From assembly GCF_014654205.1 (NCBI RefSeq), contig NZ_BNAW01000070.1, positions 1 through 41,544 on the forward strand: DNA of 41,544 bases, written 5' to 3'. This document shows positions 10,243-19,030 of the stretch, piece after piece. The notes beneath the pieces are model-generated. The model saw only the letters and a program-made list of their open reading frames with translations. It did not search any database and had not been told where the DNA came from. Within the stretch, counting starts at the first letter, position 1; every line of letters starts with the position of its first letter. The position numbers and the translations under genes were made by a program. Origin of the DNA: Amycolatopsis bullii (GTDB taxonomy: Bacteria; Actinomycetota; Actinomycetes; Mycobacteriales; Pseudonocardiaceae).

Positions 10243-11552
10243 TGGTCTTCGCCTTCCACGCGCATGACGCTGACAACTTCGTGGACGACGTCGAGCCGGC
10301 CAATCTCGTCCACAGTGGACCTCAGGGCCGCGTCCGGGGCCTGGTGCGTCACCACGACCAGGCTCGCGCGGTCCCCGACGTCGCTCTGCCGCACCGCCGC
10401 GATGCTGACGCCGTGGTCGGCGAACGCCTGCGCCACCTGGGCCAGCACGCCGGCGCGGTCGGCCACGGAAAGGCTGACGTGGTACCGGGTCGGGGTCTGG
10501 CCCATCGGCCGCACCGGCAGGGCCGCGTGCGCGGATTCGCGCGGGCCGCGGCCGGCGACGACCCGGTTGCGGGCCACCGCGACCAGGTCGCCGAGCACCG
10601 CGCTCGCCGTGGGCGCGCCGCCCGCGCCCTGGCCGTAGAACATCAGCTCACCCGCGGCGTCGGCCTCGACGTAGACGGCGTTGAACGCGCCACCGACGCC
10701 GGCCAGCTGGTGGCTGCGCGGGATCATCACCGGGTGCACGCGGGCGGACACCGACTCGACGCCGTCGTCGTCGGTGACCCGCTCGCAGATGGCCAGCAGC
10801 TTCACCGTGCGGCCGAGCCCCCTGGCCGCGGCGAGGTCGGCGGCGGTGACGTCGGCGATGCCCTCGCGGTGCACGTCCGACGCCGTCACGCGGGTGTGAA
10901 AGGCGAGGGAGGCGAGGATCGCCGCCTTCGACGCGGCGTCGTAGCCGTCGACGTCGGCGGTCGGGTCGGCCTCGGCGTACCCGAGCCGGCTGGCCTCGTC
11001 GAGCGTCTCGGCGTAGCCGGCGCCGGTCGAGTCCATCGCCGAGAGGATGTAGTTCGTGGTGCCGTTGACGATGCCCATCACGCGGGTGATCCGGTCACCG
11101 GCCAGTGACTCGCGCAGCGGGCGCAGCAGCGGGATGGCTCCGGCGACCGCGGCTTCGAAGTAGAGGTCGGCGCCCGCGGCGTCGGCCGCCTCGAACAGGT
11201 CGGCGGAGTGCTCGGCCAGCAGCGCCTTGTTCGCGGTGACGACGGACTTCCCGGCCTTCAGCGCGGCGAGCAGCCAGCCGCGCACCGGCTCAATGCCGCC
11301 GACCAGCTCGACGACGACGTCGACGTCGTCGCTGGTCACGAGCTTCTCGGCGTCGGCGGTCAGCAGCTCCGGCGGCAGCTCGGGGTGCTTGTCCGGGCGG
11401 CGGACGGCGATGCCGGCCAGCTCGACCGGCGCGCCCGCCCGCGCGGCCAGCTCCGCGGCCTGCTCGGTGAGCAGCCGGGCGACCTCGCTGCCGACGGTGC
11501 CGCAGCCGAGCAGGGCGACGCGGATGGCCGGGCGTTCCTCAGGGGCAGCCAC
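10239..11552 (-). CDS. hom: Homoserine dehydrogenase
   Basis: NAD(P)H-dependent reduction of aspartate semialdehyde to homoserine. The 437-aa protein has the N-terminal Rossmann motif GCGTVGSEV (about 16-24), the catalytic domain with GIVNGTTNYIL and the SRLGYAEADPTADVDGYDAA signature, and a C-terminal ACT domain (about 350-430, YHVSLSVADRAGVLAQVAQ). The ACT domain is where threonine feedback inhibition acts in actinobacterial enzymes. GTG start, 5 bases after lysA ends. Confidence 0.97.
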   Translation of the reverse strand: MAAPEERPAIRVALLGCGTVGSEVARLLTEQAAELAARAGAPVELAGIAVRRPDKHPELPPELLTADAEKLVTSDDVDVVVELVGGIEPVRGWLLAALKAGKSVVTANKALLAEHSADLFEAADAAGADLYFEAAVAGAIPLLRPLRESLAGDRITRVMGIVNGTTNYILSAMDSTGAGYAETLDEASRLGYAEADPTADVDGYDAASKAAILASLAFHTRVTASDVHREGIADVTAADLAAARGLGRTVKLLAICERVTDDDGVESVSARVHPVMIPRSHQLAGVGGAFNAVYVEADAAGELMFYGQGAGGAPTASAVLGDLVAVARNRVVAGRGPRESAHAALPVRPMGQTPTRYHVSLSVADRAGVLAQVAQAFADHGVSIAAVRQSDVGDRASLVVVTHQAPDAALRSTVDEIGRLDVVHEVVSVMRVEGEDQ

Positions 11553-11557
11553 TGTGT

Positions 11558-12988
11558 TCAGACCTCCAGGCGGAGCATGTCGTCGGTCGTCTCCCGCCGC
11601 AGCAGCAGCCGCGAGCTGCCGTTGCGCACGGCGACCACGGCCGGGCGGGGCATCCGGTTGTACGTGCTCGCCATCGAGTAGCAGTACGCGCCGGTCGCCG
11701 CGACCGCCAGCAGGTCGCCGGGAGCCAGCGTGTCGGGCAGCCAGCAGTCTCGTACGACGATGTCGCCGGACTCACAGTGTTTTCCCACGACCCGGGACAA
11801 CACGGCCTGCACCGGCTGCTCGTTGTCGCCCGCGGACCGGGAAACGACCCGGACGTCGTACACCGCGTCGTAGAGCGCGGTGCGGATGTTGTCGCTCATC
11901 CCGCCGTCGACGCTGACGTACCGCCGCGCCGACTCGTCGCCGAGCGAGACGTCCTTGATGGTGCCGACCTCGTACAGCGTGATCGTGCCGGGCCCGGCGA
12001 TCGCGCGGCCCGGTTCGCCGGCGATGCGCGGCACCGGCAGGCCCGCGTACGCGCACTCCTTGCGGACGATCTCGCGGATCTGCGTGATCATCTGCGCGGG
12101 CGGCGGCGGGTTGTCCTTCTCGGTGTAGGCGATGCCGAAGCCGCCGCCGAGGTCGACCAGGCTCAGCTGGTCCAGCAGCTCGGGGCCGTGCTCCTTGGCC
12201 AGGTCGGCGAGCAGCCCGACGACGCGGCGGGCGGCGACCTCGAAGCCGTCGGCGTCGAAGATTTGCGAGCCGATGTGGCTGTGCAGGCCGACGAGCTTGA
12301 GCGAACGCGCGTTGAGCACCCGGCGGACCGCCTCCGCGGCGTCACCGCTCGCGAGGGAGAACCCGAACTTCTGGTCTTCGTGGGCGGTCGCGATGAACTC
12401 GTGCGTGTGCGCCTCGACGCCGACGGTGACCCGGATCAGCACCGGCTGCACGACGTCGTGGCGGGCGGCGATGTCGGCCAGCCGGGCGATCTCGAAGTAG
12501 GAGTCGAGCACGACCGTGCCGACCCCGGCGACGACCGCGGCTTCCAGCTCGGCGGACGACTTGTTGTTGCCGTGGAAGGTGATCCGCTCGGGCGGGAAGT
12601 CCGCGCGCTGCGCCACGGCGAGCTCGCCGCCGCTGCAGACGTCCAGGCTCAGGCCCTGCTCGGCCACCCAGCGGGCGACCTCGATGGAGAGGAACGCCTT
12701 GGACGCGTAGTGCACGAGCGACGGGTCGTCGAAGGCCTCGGCGTAGTCCGCGCAGCGGGACTTGAAGTCGGCCTCGTCGACGACGAACAGCGGCGTGCCG
12801 TGCTGCTCGGCGAGCTCGCGGACGTCGACGCCGGCGATCCGGACGACGCCGTCGGCGGCGCGGAAGGTGTTGCGCGGCCACACCTTCGCGGGCAGCTTGT
12901 CGAGCTCCTCGACCCCGGACGGCTGCAGCCCGGAGGTGTCGGCGTGGGGGTAGACGTCGGCGTGCCTGGGGCCCGCGGGGTGCGCCAT
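11558..12988 (-). CDS. lysA: Diaminopimelate decarboxylase
   Basis: Decarboxylates meso-diaminopimelate to L-lysine with PLP. The 476-aa group IV decarboxylase carries the PLP lysine in HYASKAFLS, the VGLHSHIGSQI motif, GEPGRAI for phosphate binding, and the active-site Cys in GKHCESGDIV. The N-terminal ~45 residues (HPAGPRHADVYPHAD onward) are a typical actinobacterial extension. ATG start 3 bases after argS; hom follows after 5 bases. The argS-lysA-hom order is the classic actinobacterial arrangement in which lysine and threonine branches are co-transcribed. Confidence 0.97.
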   Translation of the reverse strand: MAHPAGPRHADVYPHADTSGLQPSGVEELDKLPAKVWPRNTFRAADGVVRIAGVDVRELAEQHGTPLFVVDEADFKSRCADYAEAFDDPSLVHYASKAFLSIEVARWVAEQGLSLDVCSGGELAVAQRADFPPERITFHGNNKSSAELEAAVVAGVGTVVLDSYFEIARLADIAARHDVVQPVLIRVTVGVEAHTHEFIATAHEDQKFGFSLASGDAAEAVRRVLNARSLKLVGLHSHIGSQIFDADGFEVAARRVVGLLADLAKEHGPELLDQLSLVDLGGGFGIAYTEKDNPPPPAQMITQIREIVRKECAYAGLPVPRIAGEPGRAIAGPGTITLYEVGTIKDVSLGDESARRYVSVDGGMSDNIRTALYDAVYDVRVVSRSAGDNEQPVQAVLSRVVGKHCESGDIVVRDCWLPDTLAPGDLLAVAATGAYCYSMASTYNRMPRPAVVAVRNGSSRLLLRRETTDDMLRLEV

Positions 12989-12991
12989 TTC

Positions 12992-14653
12992 TTACATCCG
13001 TTCCGGAGCGGAGACACCGACCAGCGCGAGACCGTTGGCGAGCACCACGCGCGCCGCCTCGCAGAGGGCCACTCGGGCGTAGTTGGCGGGGGTGGCCGCC
13101 TCGTCGCCCTTGGGCAGCACGCGGGCCTCGCGGACCGCGTAGAACTTGTGGAGTGCGCCCGCGAGGTCCTCGAGGTAGCGGGCGATCCGGTGCGGCTCCC
13201 GCATTTCGGCGGCGCGGCGCACGGTCTCCGGGAACTCCCCGATCGTGCGGATCAGGTCACCCTCGACCGGCAGGGTCAGCTGGCCGAGGTCAACGTCCTC
13301 AGTGGACTTGAGTCCGAGGTCCGCGGCCCCACGCAGCATCGTGCACAGGCGCGCGTGTGCGTACTGGACGTAGTAGACCGGGTTGTCGTTGGAGTGCTTG
13401 CGCAGCAGGTCCAGGTCGACGTCCAAAGTGGAGTCCACCGAGTACCGGATCAGCTCGTAGCGGGCCGGGTCGACGCCGACGGCCTCGACCAGGTCCTCCA
13501 TGGTGATCACGGTGCCGGCGCGCTTGGACATCCGGACCGGCTTGCCCTCGCTGACCAGGTTGACCATCTGGCCGATCAGCACCTCGACCGTGCCCGGGTC
13601 GTCGCCGAACGCGGCGGCCGCGGCCTTCAGGCGCGCGATGTAGCCGTGGTGGTCCGCGCCGAGCATGTAGATGCACAGGTCGAAGCCGCGGTTGCGCTTG
13701 TCCTTGAAGTAGGCCAGGTCGCCGGCGATGTAGGCCGGGTTGCCGTCCTGCTTGATGACCACGCGGTCCTTGTCGTCGCCGTACTCCTTCGACTTCAGCC
13801 ACCAGGCGCCGTCTTCGAAGTAGAGGTTCCCGGATTCCTTGAGCTCCTGGACGGCCGCGTCGACCGCGCCGGACTTGTGCAGCGAGTCCTCGTGGAAGTA
13901 GACGTCGAAGTCGGTGCCGAACTCGTGCAGGCTCTGCTTGATCTCCGAGAACATCAGCTCGATGCCGATCCGGCGGAACGTCTCGTGGCGCTGCTCTTCG
14001 GGCAGCGAAAGCGCACTCGGCTCGGCCTTGATGACCTCGGCGGCGATGTCGTTGATGTAGCCGCCCGCGTAGCCGTCCTCCGGCGCGGGCTCGCCCTTCG
14101 CGGCGGCGATCAGCGACCGGACGAACCGGTCGATCTGGGCGCCGGCGTCGTTGAAGTAGTACTCGCGGGTGACGTCGGCGCCCTGCGCGGCCAGCACGCG
14201 GCCCAGCGCGTCGCCGACCGCGGCCCAGCGGGTGCCGCCGAGGTGGATCGGGCCGGTCGGGTTCGCCGAGACGAACTCGAGGTTGATCCGGGTGCCGGCC
14301 AGCGCGTCACCGCGGCCGTACGCGGCGCCGGCGTCGAGCACCTGGCGCACGATGTCGCCCTGGGCGGCCGCGGCGAGCCGGAAGTTGAGGAAGCCGGGGC
14401 CGGCGACCTCGGCCGAGGCGACGCCGTCGTCCGCCGAGACCGCTTCGGCGAGCGCCTCGGCGAACTCGCGCGGCTTGAGGCCGGCCTTCTTGGCCACCTG
14501 GAGGGCGAGGTTCGTCGCGTAATCGCCGTGTTCGGGGTTGCGCGGGCGTTCGATGGTCACCTGCTCCGGCAGCACGGCGTCGTCGATGCCGCGTGCGGCG
14601 AGCACCTGCACGGCGGAGCTGCGGACCAGGTCGGCGAGAGCGGCGGGAGTCAC
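12992..14653 (-). CDS. argS: Arginyl-tRNA synthetase
   Basis: Charges tRNA-Arg with arginine. The 553-aa class I enzyme has the N-terminal Add-1 domain (HGDYATNLALQVAKKAG), the HIGH-region variant NPTGPIHLGGTRWA, the KMSKS equivalent VRMSKRAGTVI, and the C-terminal helical anticodon-binding DALR domain. I chose the GTG at 14653 (VTPAALADLV) because this is the usual start of the family. The open frame continues 66 bp upstream but across a -10-like box. With the -10 ending 7 bases before it, the message may be leaderless. It is the first gene of the argS-lysA-hom-thrC-thrB run. Confidence 0.95.
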   Translation of the reverse strand: MTPAALADLVRSSAVQVLAARGIDDAVLPEQVTIERPRNPEHGDYATNLALQVAKKAGLKPREFAEALAEAVSADDGVASAEVAGPGFLNFRLAAAAQGDIVRQVLDAGAAYGRGDALAGTRINLEFVSANPTGPIHLGGTRWAAVGDALGRVLAAQGADVTREYYFNDAGAQIDRFVRSLIAAAKGEPAPEDGYAGGYINDIAAEVIKAEPSALSLPEEQRHETFRRIGIELMFSEIKQSLHEFGTDFDVYFHEDSLHKSGAVDAAVQELKESGNLYFEDGAWWLKSKEYGDDKDRVVIKQDGNPAYIAGDLAYFKDKRNRGFDLCIYMLGADHHGYIARLKAAAAAFGDDPGTVEVLIGQMVNLVSEGKPVRMSKRAGTVITMEDLVEAVGVDPARYELIRYSVDSTLDVDLDLLRKHSNDNPVYYVQYAHARLCTMLRGAADLGLKSTEDVDLGQLTLPVEGDLIRTIGEFPETVRRAAEMREPHRIARYLEDLAGALHKFYAVREARVLPKGDEAATPANYARVALCEAARVVLANGLALVGVSAPERM

Positions 14654-14660
14654 TTGCCGA

Positions 14661-14666
14661 ATTCTA
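14661..14666 (-). promoter_or_regulatory. -10 box TAGAAT of argS, consistent with a leaderless transcript
   Basis: On the - strand TAGAAT is followed by seven bases and then the GTG start of argS. Transcription would start at or next to the first base of the start codon. No Shine-Dalgarno sequence precedes the GTG, which agrees with leaderless translation, common in actinobacteria. Confidence 0.5.
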
Positions 14667-14813
14667 GGTGTGCCCTGGTCCGGCGCTTGCATCGGTCTCG
14701 GACACGTCACGATGGGCATCCATGTGAGGTGTTAACGGTGATCAGACGGGCTGTCTCTACACTGGCCCGGGCGGGAATCCGTCCGCAGCCACCAGAGGGA
14801 GAACGCGGGAGCC

Positions 14814-15671
14814 ATGGCGAACGGGACAACTCGGAAAAAGGGGTCGGCGGTGAAGGCGGCCCGCGGTTCCGTGGTGAGCAAGAAGGGCACGCCGTGGGGC
14901 ACGATCATCGCCGTCGTCGCCATCGTGGCGCTGGCGGCCTCGGTGATCGTCTACTACATGGTGCAGTCCGCGCCGAAGCGTGAGCAGGAAGACCGCGAGG
15001 CGGCCGCCGCGTCCTTCGCGCCGAGCGCGCAGGACCCCGACCCCTCGAAGCGCATCCCCGGCGTGGTGACCGCGACCTACACCGGCAGCGTCCACGTCCT
15101 CCCGACCGAGCGCGTCAACTACGACAAGACCCCGCCGTTCGGCGGCCCGCACGACCAGACGTGGGCCACCTGCACCGGCACCGTGTACCCCACCGCCGTC
15201 CGCACCGAGAACATGGTGCACGCGCTGGAGCACGGCGCCGTCTGGATCGCCTACAACCCGCAGCAGATCACGGGCGACGCGCTGAACCTGCTGAGCGTCC
15301 GCGCCAAGGGCAAGCCGTACACGATGATGTCGCCGTACCCGGGCCTGGACAAGCCGATCTCGCTGCAGTCGTGGGGCCACCAGCTGAAGCTGGACGACGC
15401 CGGCGACCCGCGCATCGACGAGTTCATCGCGGCCCTGCGGAGCAACCCGAACGGCGTGTACCCCGAGGTCGGCGCGTCCTGCGACGCGGTGCCGGGCCAG
15501 TTCGACCCGGACAACCCGCCGCCGTTCGACCCGTCGAAGCCGGGCCCCGACGCGAAGCCGATGGACTACAAGGGCAGCACCGCCGCGCAGGGTGAGAACG
15601 GCATGCCGGCGTCCTCCGCCCCGGCGTCCGCTCCGGCCTCCGCCCCCGCCTCCCCCACGCCGACCAAGTGA
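14814..15671 (+). CDS. DUF3105 membrane-anchored extracytoplasmic protein
   Basis: A 285-aa protein with a basic cytoplasmic start, one membrane helix (about 29-50) and a long outside domain. It contains the DUF3105 pattern: PPFGGPHDQTWATCTGTVYP followed by MVHALEHGAVWIAYNP, with conserved His, Cys and Glu residues suited to metal binding. The tail is a low-complexity run of Ala, Ser and Pro. The function of DUF3105 is not established. AGGGAG lies upstream; the ATG was chosen as the first start after it. The stop overlaps the start of the DUF305 gene by one base, so the two are coupled. Divergent from argS. Confidence 0.85.
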   Translation: MANGTTRKKGSAVKAARGSVVSKKGTPWGTIIAVVAIVALAASVIVYYMVQSAPKREQEDREAAAASFAPSAQDPDPSKRIPGVVTATYTGSVHVLPTERVNYDKTPPFGGPHDQTWATCTGTVYPTAVRTENMVHALEHGAVWIAYNPQQITGDALNLLSVRAKGKPYTMMSPYPGLDKPISLQSWGHQLKLDDAGDPRIDEFIAALRSNPNGVYPEVGASCDAVPGQFDPDNPPPFDPSKPGPDAKPMDYKGSTAAQGENGMPASSAPASAPASAPASPTPTK

Positions 15672-16381
15672 TGTCCGAAGCCGACCTCGGCACCGATGAG
15701 GTCACCGAACAGCCGACCTGGTCGCGCTGGGTGATCATCGGCGGGACGCTGCTGGCGGTCCTGCTGATCGGCGCGACGGCGGGGATGTTCCTCACCCGCG
15801 CCGTCGACGATCCGGCGGCGGCCACCCCGGCCGCCGGCTCGGTCGAGGTCGGCTTCGCCCAGGACATGTCGACGCACCACCTCCAGGCGGTGACGATGGC
15901 GGGCATCGCCCGCGACCGCACCACCGACCCGGAGATCAAGCAGCTGTCGTTCGACATCGAGCGCACGCAGCTCGAGCAGGTCGGCCGCATGAAGGGCTGG
16001 CTCATGCTGTGGGACCGGCCCGAGCAGCCGATCGGCGCCCCGATGCAGTGGATGACGGAACCGATGACGGGCCATGACGGGATGGCGATGGCGCCGTCGT
16101 CGGTCAACCCGGCCGGGGGTCCGCTGATGCCGGGCATGGCGACGGACGCGGACCTCAAGAAGCTGCGTTCGCTGTCGGGCCGCGAGTTCGACGTCTTCTT
16201 CCTGCAGCTGATGCTGCGTCACCACGAAGGCGGGACGTCGATGGCCCAGTACGCGGCGGCGCATTCGGCGCTGCCGGCGTTGAAGGCCCTGGTGACCAGC
16301 ATCCTGACCTCGCAGGGTGCGGAGATGGACCAGATCAAGCTGATGCTCGCGGGCCGGGGCGCGCAGCCGCTGCCGGCGTAG
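15671..16381 (+). CDS. DUF305 membrane-anchored protein with Met/His-rich loop
   Basis: A 236-aa protein with one N-terminal membrane helix (about 21-43) and an outside four-helix DUF305 (ferritin-like) domain. The paired histidines DMSTHH (65-70) and LRHHEGG (182-188) are the family signature. Between them, residues 112-156 contain eight methionines plus a His. Some DUF305 proteins bind copper (CopM of Synechocystis), so a copper role is plausible here, but it is inferred from composition only. The ATG shares its A with the DUF3105 stop (TGATG); a GTG 3 bases upstream is a possible alternative. The gene ends exactly where the convergent CDF transporter gene ends. Confidence 0.85.
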   Translation: MSEADLGTDEVTEQPTWSRWVIIGGTLLAVLLIGATAGMFLTRAVDDPAAATPAAGSVEVGFAQDMSTHHLQAVTMAGIARDRTTDPEIKQLSFDIERTQLEQVGRMKGWLMLWDRPEQPIGAPMQWMTEPMTGHDGMAMAPSSVNPAGGPLMPGMATDADLKKLRSLSGREFDVFFLQLMLRHHEGGTSMAQYAAAHSALPALKALVTSILTSQGAEMDQIKLMLAGRGAQPLPA

Positions 16382-17302
16382 CTACCAGCTGAGTTCCTGG
16401 CAGCGGCGCGCGCACTGCGGCGCCTCGACCTGCAGCGTCGCGTGCTCGATCGCGTACCGCGAAGACAGCAGGTTCTGCGCCTCCGTCAGCACGTCCGACT
16501 GCTGTGCCGGCGGCGCCAGCGTCAGGTGCGCCGAAGCCACCTCCATGCCGGAGGTCAGCGTCCACACGTGCAGGTCGTGCACGTCCGCCACGCCCGGCAG
16601 CGCGGACAGCTCCGCGTTGATCGCGCCGACGTCGACCCCCTGGGGCGCGTGCTGGAACAGGATGCGCAGGGCCCGGCGGGCCAGCGTCCACGTGCGGGGC
16701 AGCACCCACAGCCCGATCGCGACACCGATGATCGGGTCGGCGTAGCGCCAGCCCGTCAGCAGCGTCACCGCGCCGCTGACCAGGACGCCGACCGAGCCGA
16801 TCAGGTCGGCCAGGACCTCGAGGTACGCGCCGCGGACGTTGAGGCTTTCCTTCGCGCCCGCGCGCAGGACCGCGAACGACACCAGGTTGGCCACCAGGCC
16901 GGCCGCCGCGGCCAGGAGGACCGGGAGACCGGGGACCGCCGGCGGGTCGCCGATGCGGCCGATGGCCTCGATGAGGACGTACCCCGCGACGCCGAACAGC
17001 AGGAGCGCGTTGGCGAGCGCCGCCAGGACCTCCGCGCGGTAGAGCCCGAACGTGCGGCCGACCGTCGGGCCGCTGCGCCGCGCCAGGATGATCGCGGCCA
17101 GCGCCATGCCGACGCCGAGAACGTCGGTGAACATGTGCGCCGCGTCCGACATCAGGGCCAGTGAGCCGGTCGCCAGGCTGACGGCGAACTCGAGCACCAT
17201 GAAGCCGGCGCCGATGCCCAGGGCGATGGCCAGCGCCCGCACGTGGCGGCCCGACGCGCTCGCCGGCGCGATCGCGTGCCCGTGGCCGTGTCCCTGACCC
17301 AT
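16382..17302 (-). CDS. Cation diffusion facilitator (CzcD/ZitB-like) metal exporter
   Basis: A 306-aa proton-driven exporter of Zn2+ or related divalent ions. It starts with a His-rich tail (GQGHGHGHA), followed by six predicted membrane helices and a C-terminal cytoplasmic domain containing HDLHVWTLTSGMEVASAHL. Transport-site residues in helix II are DAAHMFTD (H56, D60). The helix V partner site, normally HxxxD, reads LEVLAD (E162, D166), a Glu-for-His variant that may shift ion preference. An AT-rich inverted repeat lies 30-60 bp upstream. The stop codon abuts that of the DUF305 gene (TAG/CTA). Confidence 0.92.
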   Translation of the reverse strand: MGQGHGHGHAIAPASASGRHVRALAIALGIGAGFMVLEFAVSLATGSLALMSDAAHMFTDVLGVGMALAAIILARRSGPTVGRTFGLYRAEVLAALANALLLFGVAGYVLIEAIGRIGDPPAVPGLPVLLAAAAGLVANLVSFAVLRAGAKESLNVRGAYLEVLADLIGSVGVLVSGAVTLLTGWRYADPIIGVAIGLWVLPRTWTLARRALRILFQHAPQGVDVGAINAELSALPGVADVHDLHVWTLTSGMEVASAHLTLAPPAQQSDVLTEAQNLLSSRYAIEHATLQVEAPQCARRCQELSW

Positions 17303-17335
17303 TCCGCCTCCGTTCCCGGTTCACCGTCGGCTCAA

Positions 17336-17359
17336 ACATATAGTCGGATGCGCATATGT
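17336..17359 (-). promoter_or_regulatory. AT-rich inverted repeat upstream of the CDF exporter, possible metal-sensor operator
   Basis: Perfect 6-bp inverted repeat ACATAT...ATATGT with a 12-base spacer, conspicuous in a GC-rich setting and 34 bp upstream of the exporter start. Operators of ArsR/SmtB-family metal sensors are AT-rich imperfect palindromes with similar half-sites. No regulator gene lies nearby, so it would act from elsewhere. Confidence 0.4.
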
Positions 17360-17398
17360 GCAACAGAGGGGAGCCTAAGATCACTCACCGGCAAGCTA

Positions 17399-17433
17399 CC
17401 CCGCCCGGCGGTGTCACCCCAATCCACCAGGCG
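17399..17433 (-). terminator. Possible terminator downstream of epoxide hydrolase
   Basis: CCCCGCC at 17400-17406 and GGCGGGG at 17431-17437 region can pair across a loop that itself contains smaller GC repeats. It lies about 40-75 bp past the epoxide hydrolase stop. The exact boundaries are approximate and no U-tract is seen. Confidence 0.3.
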
Positions 17434-17474
17434 GGGTTTCCCGCCAGGCGGACTCGTCACGCTCAGGCGTCGGC

Positions 17475-18575
17475 TCAGCGCACGAGCCGGAAGAACCCGC
17501 GCACCTGCTCGACGAACAGCTCGGGCTGCTCCAGCGCGGCGAAGTGCCCACCGGCGGGCAGCTCCTCGAACCAGCGCAGGTCGGTGTAGCGCTGCTCGGC
17601 CTGCCGCCGCGACGGCCGCACGATCTCCTTGGGGAACACCGAAACCCCGGCCGGAACATCCACACTGGACAGATCGCGGTCGTTGTTCTCCCAGTACATC
17701 CGGGCGGAGGAAGCCGCGGTCGCGGTGAACCAGTAGACGGAGATCGCGTCCAGGATCCGCTGCCGGTCGACGGCGTCCTCCGGGCGGCCCTGGTGGTCGG
17801 TCCAGGCCCAGAACTTCTCGACGATCCAGGCGGCCTGGCCGGCGGGCGAGTCGGTGAGGCCGTAGCCGAGCGTCTGCGGGCGGGTGCCCTGCTGGGCGGA
17901 GTAGCCGCTGCCGCTGCGCCGGAACTCCTGGAGGTCCTCCAGCGCCTGCCTCTCCCCCGGCGTCGGGTCGGCGGTGTCCATCCGCACGGGCGCGAAGTTG
18001 ACGTGCACGCCGGCCACGTGCCCGGACCGCGCCAAGGCGTTCGTGACGGCGGCACCCCAGTCGCCGCCCTGGGCGCCGTAGCGGTGGTAGCCGAGCGACG
18101 TCATCAGCGCGTCCCACAGCTCGGCGACCCGCCCGATCTTCAGTGCGGGCTTGTCGCTCCACCCGAACCCGGGCAGCGACGGCGCGACGACGTGGAAAGC
18201 ATCGGCGGGATCACCGCCGTGCTTCGCGGGATCGGTGAGCGGCCCGAGGACGTCGAGGAATTCGAGCACGGACCCGGGCCACCCGTGCGTGAGAACGAGC
18301 GGCAGCGCCTCGGCCACCGGCGACCGGACGTGCAGGAAGTGCAGCCCCACCCCGTCGACGGTGGCCCGGAACTGCGGGAAGGCGTTCAGCCGGCTGGCGA
18401 ACCCGAAGTCGTATTCTTCAGCCCAGTCCCGGCAGAGCTCGCGCACGTAGGCGAGCGGAACACCCTGCGACCAGTCGTCGACGGTCTCGGCTTCGGGCCA
18501 CCGCGTACCCCGCAGCCGCTCCCGCAGATCGGCGATGTCGCCTTCGTCGAGAGGTACCTGGAACGGCTCGGCCAT
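17475..18575 (-). CDS. Epoxide hydrolase, alpha/beta-hydrolase with EHN N-terminal domain
   Basis: A 366-aa enzyme of the microsomal-type epoxide hydrolase family. The N-terminal EHN domain (FQVPLDEGDIADLRERL, about 5-21) is followed by the oxyanion motif HGWPGS (97-102), the nucleophile Asp172 in GGDWGA, and the late catalytic His in GGHFAALEQP. The family opens epoxides to diols; the physiological substrate is unknown. I chose the ATG at 18575 because GAAGGAG precedes it at good spacing; a longer reading starting 27 bp upstream has no ribosome site. It stands alone. It might be ancillary to polyketide metabolism, but nothing links it to the cluster 4 kb away. Confidence 0.88.
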   Translation of the reverse strand: MAEPFQVPLDEGDIADLRERLRGTRWPEAETVDDWSQGVPLAYVRELCRDWAEEYDFGFASRLNAFPQFRATVDGVGLHFLHVRSPVAEALPLVLTHGWPGSVLEFLDVLGPLTDPAKHGGDPADAFHVVAPSLPGFGWSDKPALKIGRVAELWDALMTSLGYHRYGAQGGDWGAAVTNALARSGHVAGVHVNFAPVRMDTADPTPGERQALEDLQEFRRSGSGYSAQQGTRPQTLGYGLTDSPAGQAAWIVEKFWAWTDHQGRPEDAVDRQRILDAISVYWFTATAASSARMYWENNDRDLSSVDVPAGVSVFPKEIVRPSRRQAEQRYTDLRWFEELPAGGHFAALEQPELFVEQVRGFFRLVR

Positions 18576-18725
18576 CACGGCTCCTTCAGGTGGGCCTCCC
18601 ACGCTAGCGACGTCCGCCCGAACCGATCAACTTCACCGCGCTGACCAGGGCGATTGCTGGTGCGGCCACCTGCGGTAAGGGGGCGGTGGGGCATGCGCTA
18701 AGCTTTCGGAGTCGCCCAGCGATGG

Positions 18726-18798
18726 GCCCTCGTAGCTCAGGGGATAGAGCACTGCCCTCCGGAGGCAGGTGTCGCAGGTTCGAATCCTGCCGAGGGCA
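18726..18798 (+). tRNA. tRNA-Arg (anticodon CCG)
   Basis: A complete cloverleaf of 73 nt. The acceptor stem GCCCTCG pairs with CGAGGGC; D stem GCTC/GAGC; anticodon stem CTGCC/GGCAG enclosing loop CTCCGGA, anticodon CCG, reading CGG codons; T arm GCAGG-TTCGAAT-CCTGC; discriminator A. The 3' CCA is not encoded (ACC follows by chance only). A TAAGCT element about 20 bp upstream may be its -10. Confidence 0.97.
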
Positions 18799-19030
18799 CC
18801 CTGTTCGATCACGGCCCCTGCTCGCGAGAACGCGGTAGGGGCCGATTCGCGTCTACCGATGGCGTCCCCTTCCGCAGTCCTGACTGCAAACGAGTTCCGG
18901 GTGGCACGTTCGGAGCAAAGGCGCTGGCCAGGCGGTAACGGAATCGGGCCCGCCTCTCACACCAACCGGTTGACCTCGTGAGACACCGTGGACGCGGAAT
19001 GTCCGCCAACTCATCCTGAACAGCGTGTCA

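Noticed and set aside
11777..14983. A 1068-codon + strand open frame antisense to lysA and argS
   Set aside because: Its translation is Arg/Gly/Val/Asp-rich with no domain, and the opposite strand encodes two unmistakable enzymes. It is an effect of high GC at third codon positions.
18726..18798. tRNA-Arg as a mobile-element attachment site
   Set aside because: No integrase, no transposase and no second copy of the tRNA 3' end were found in the window. Kept only as a low-interest positional remark.
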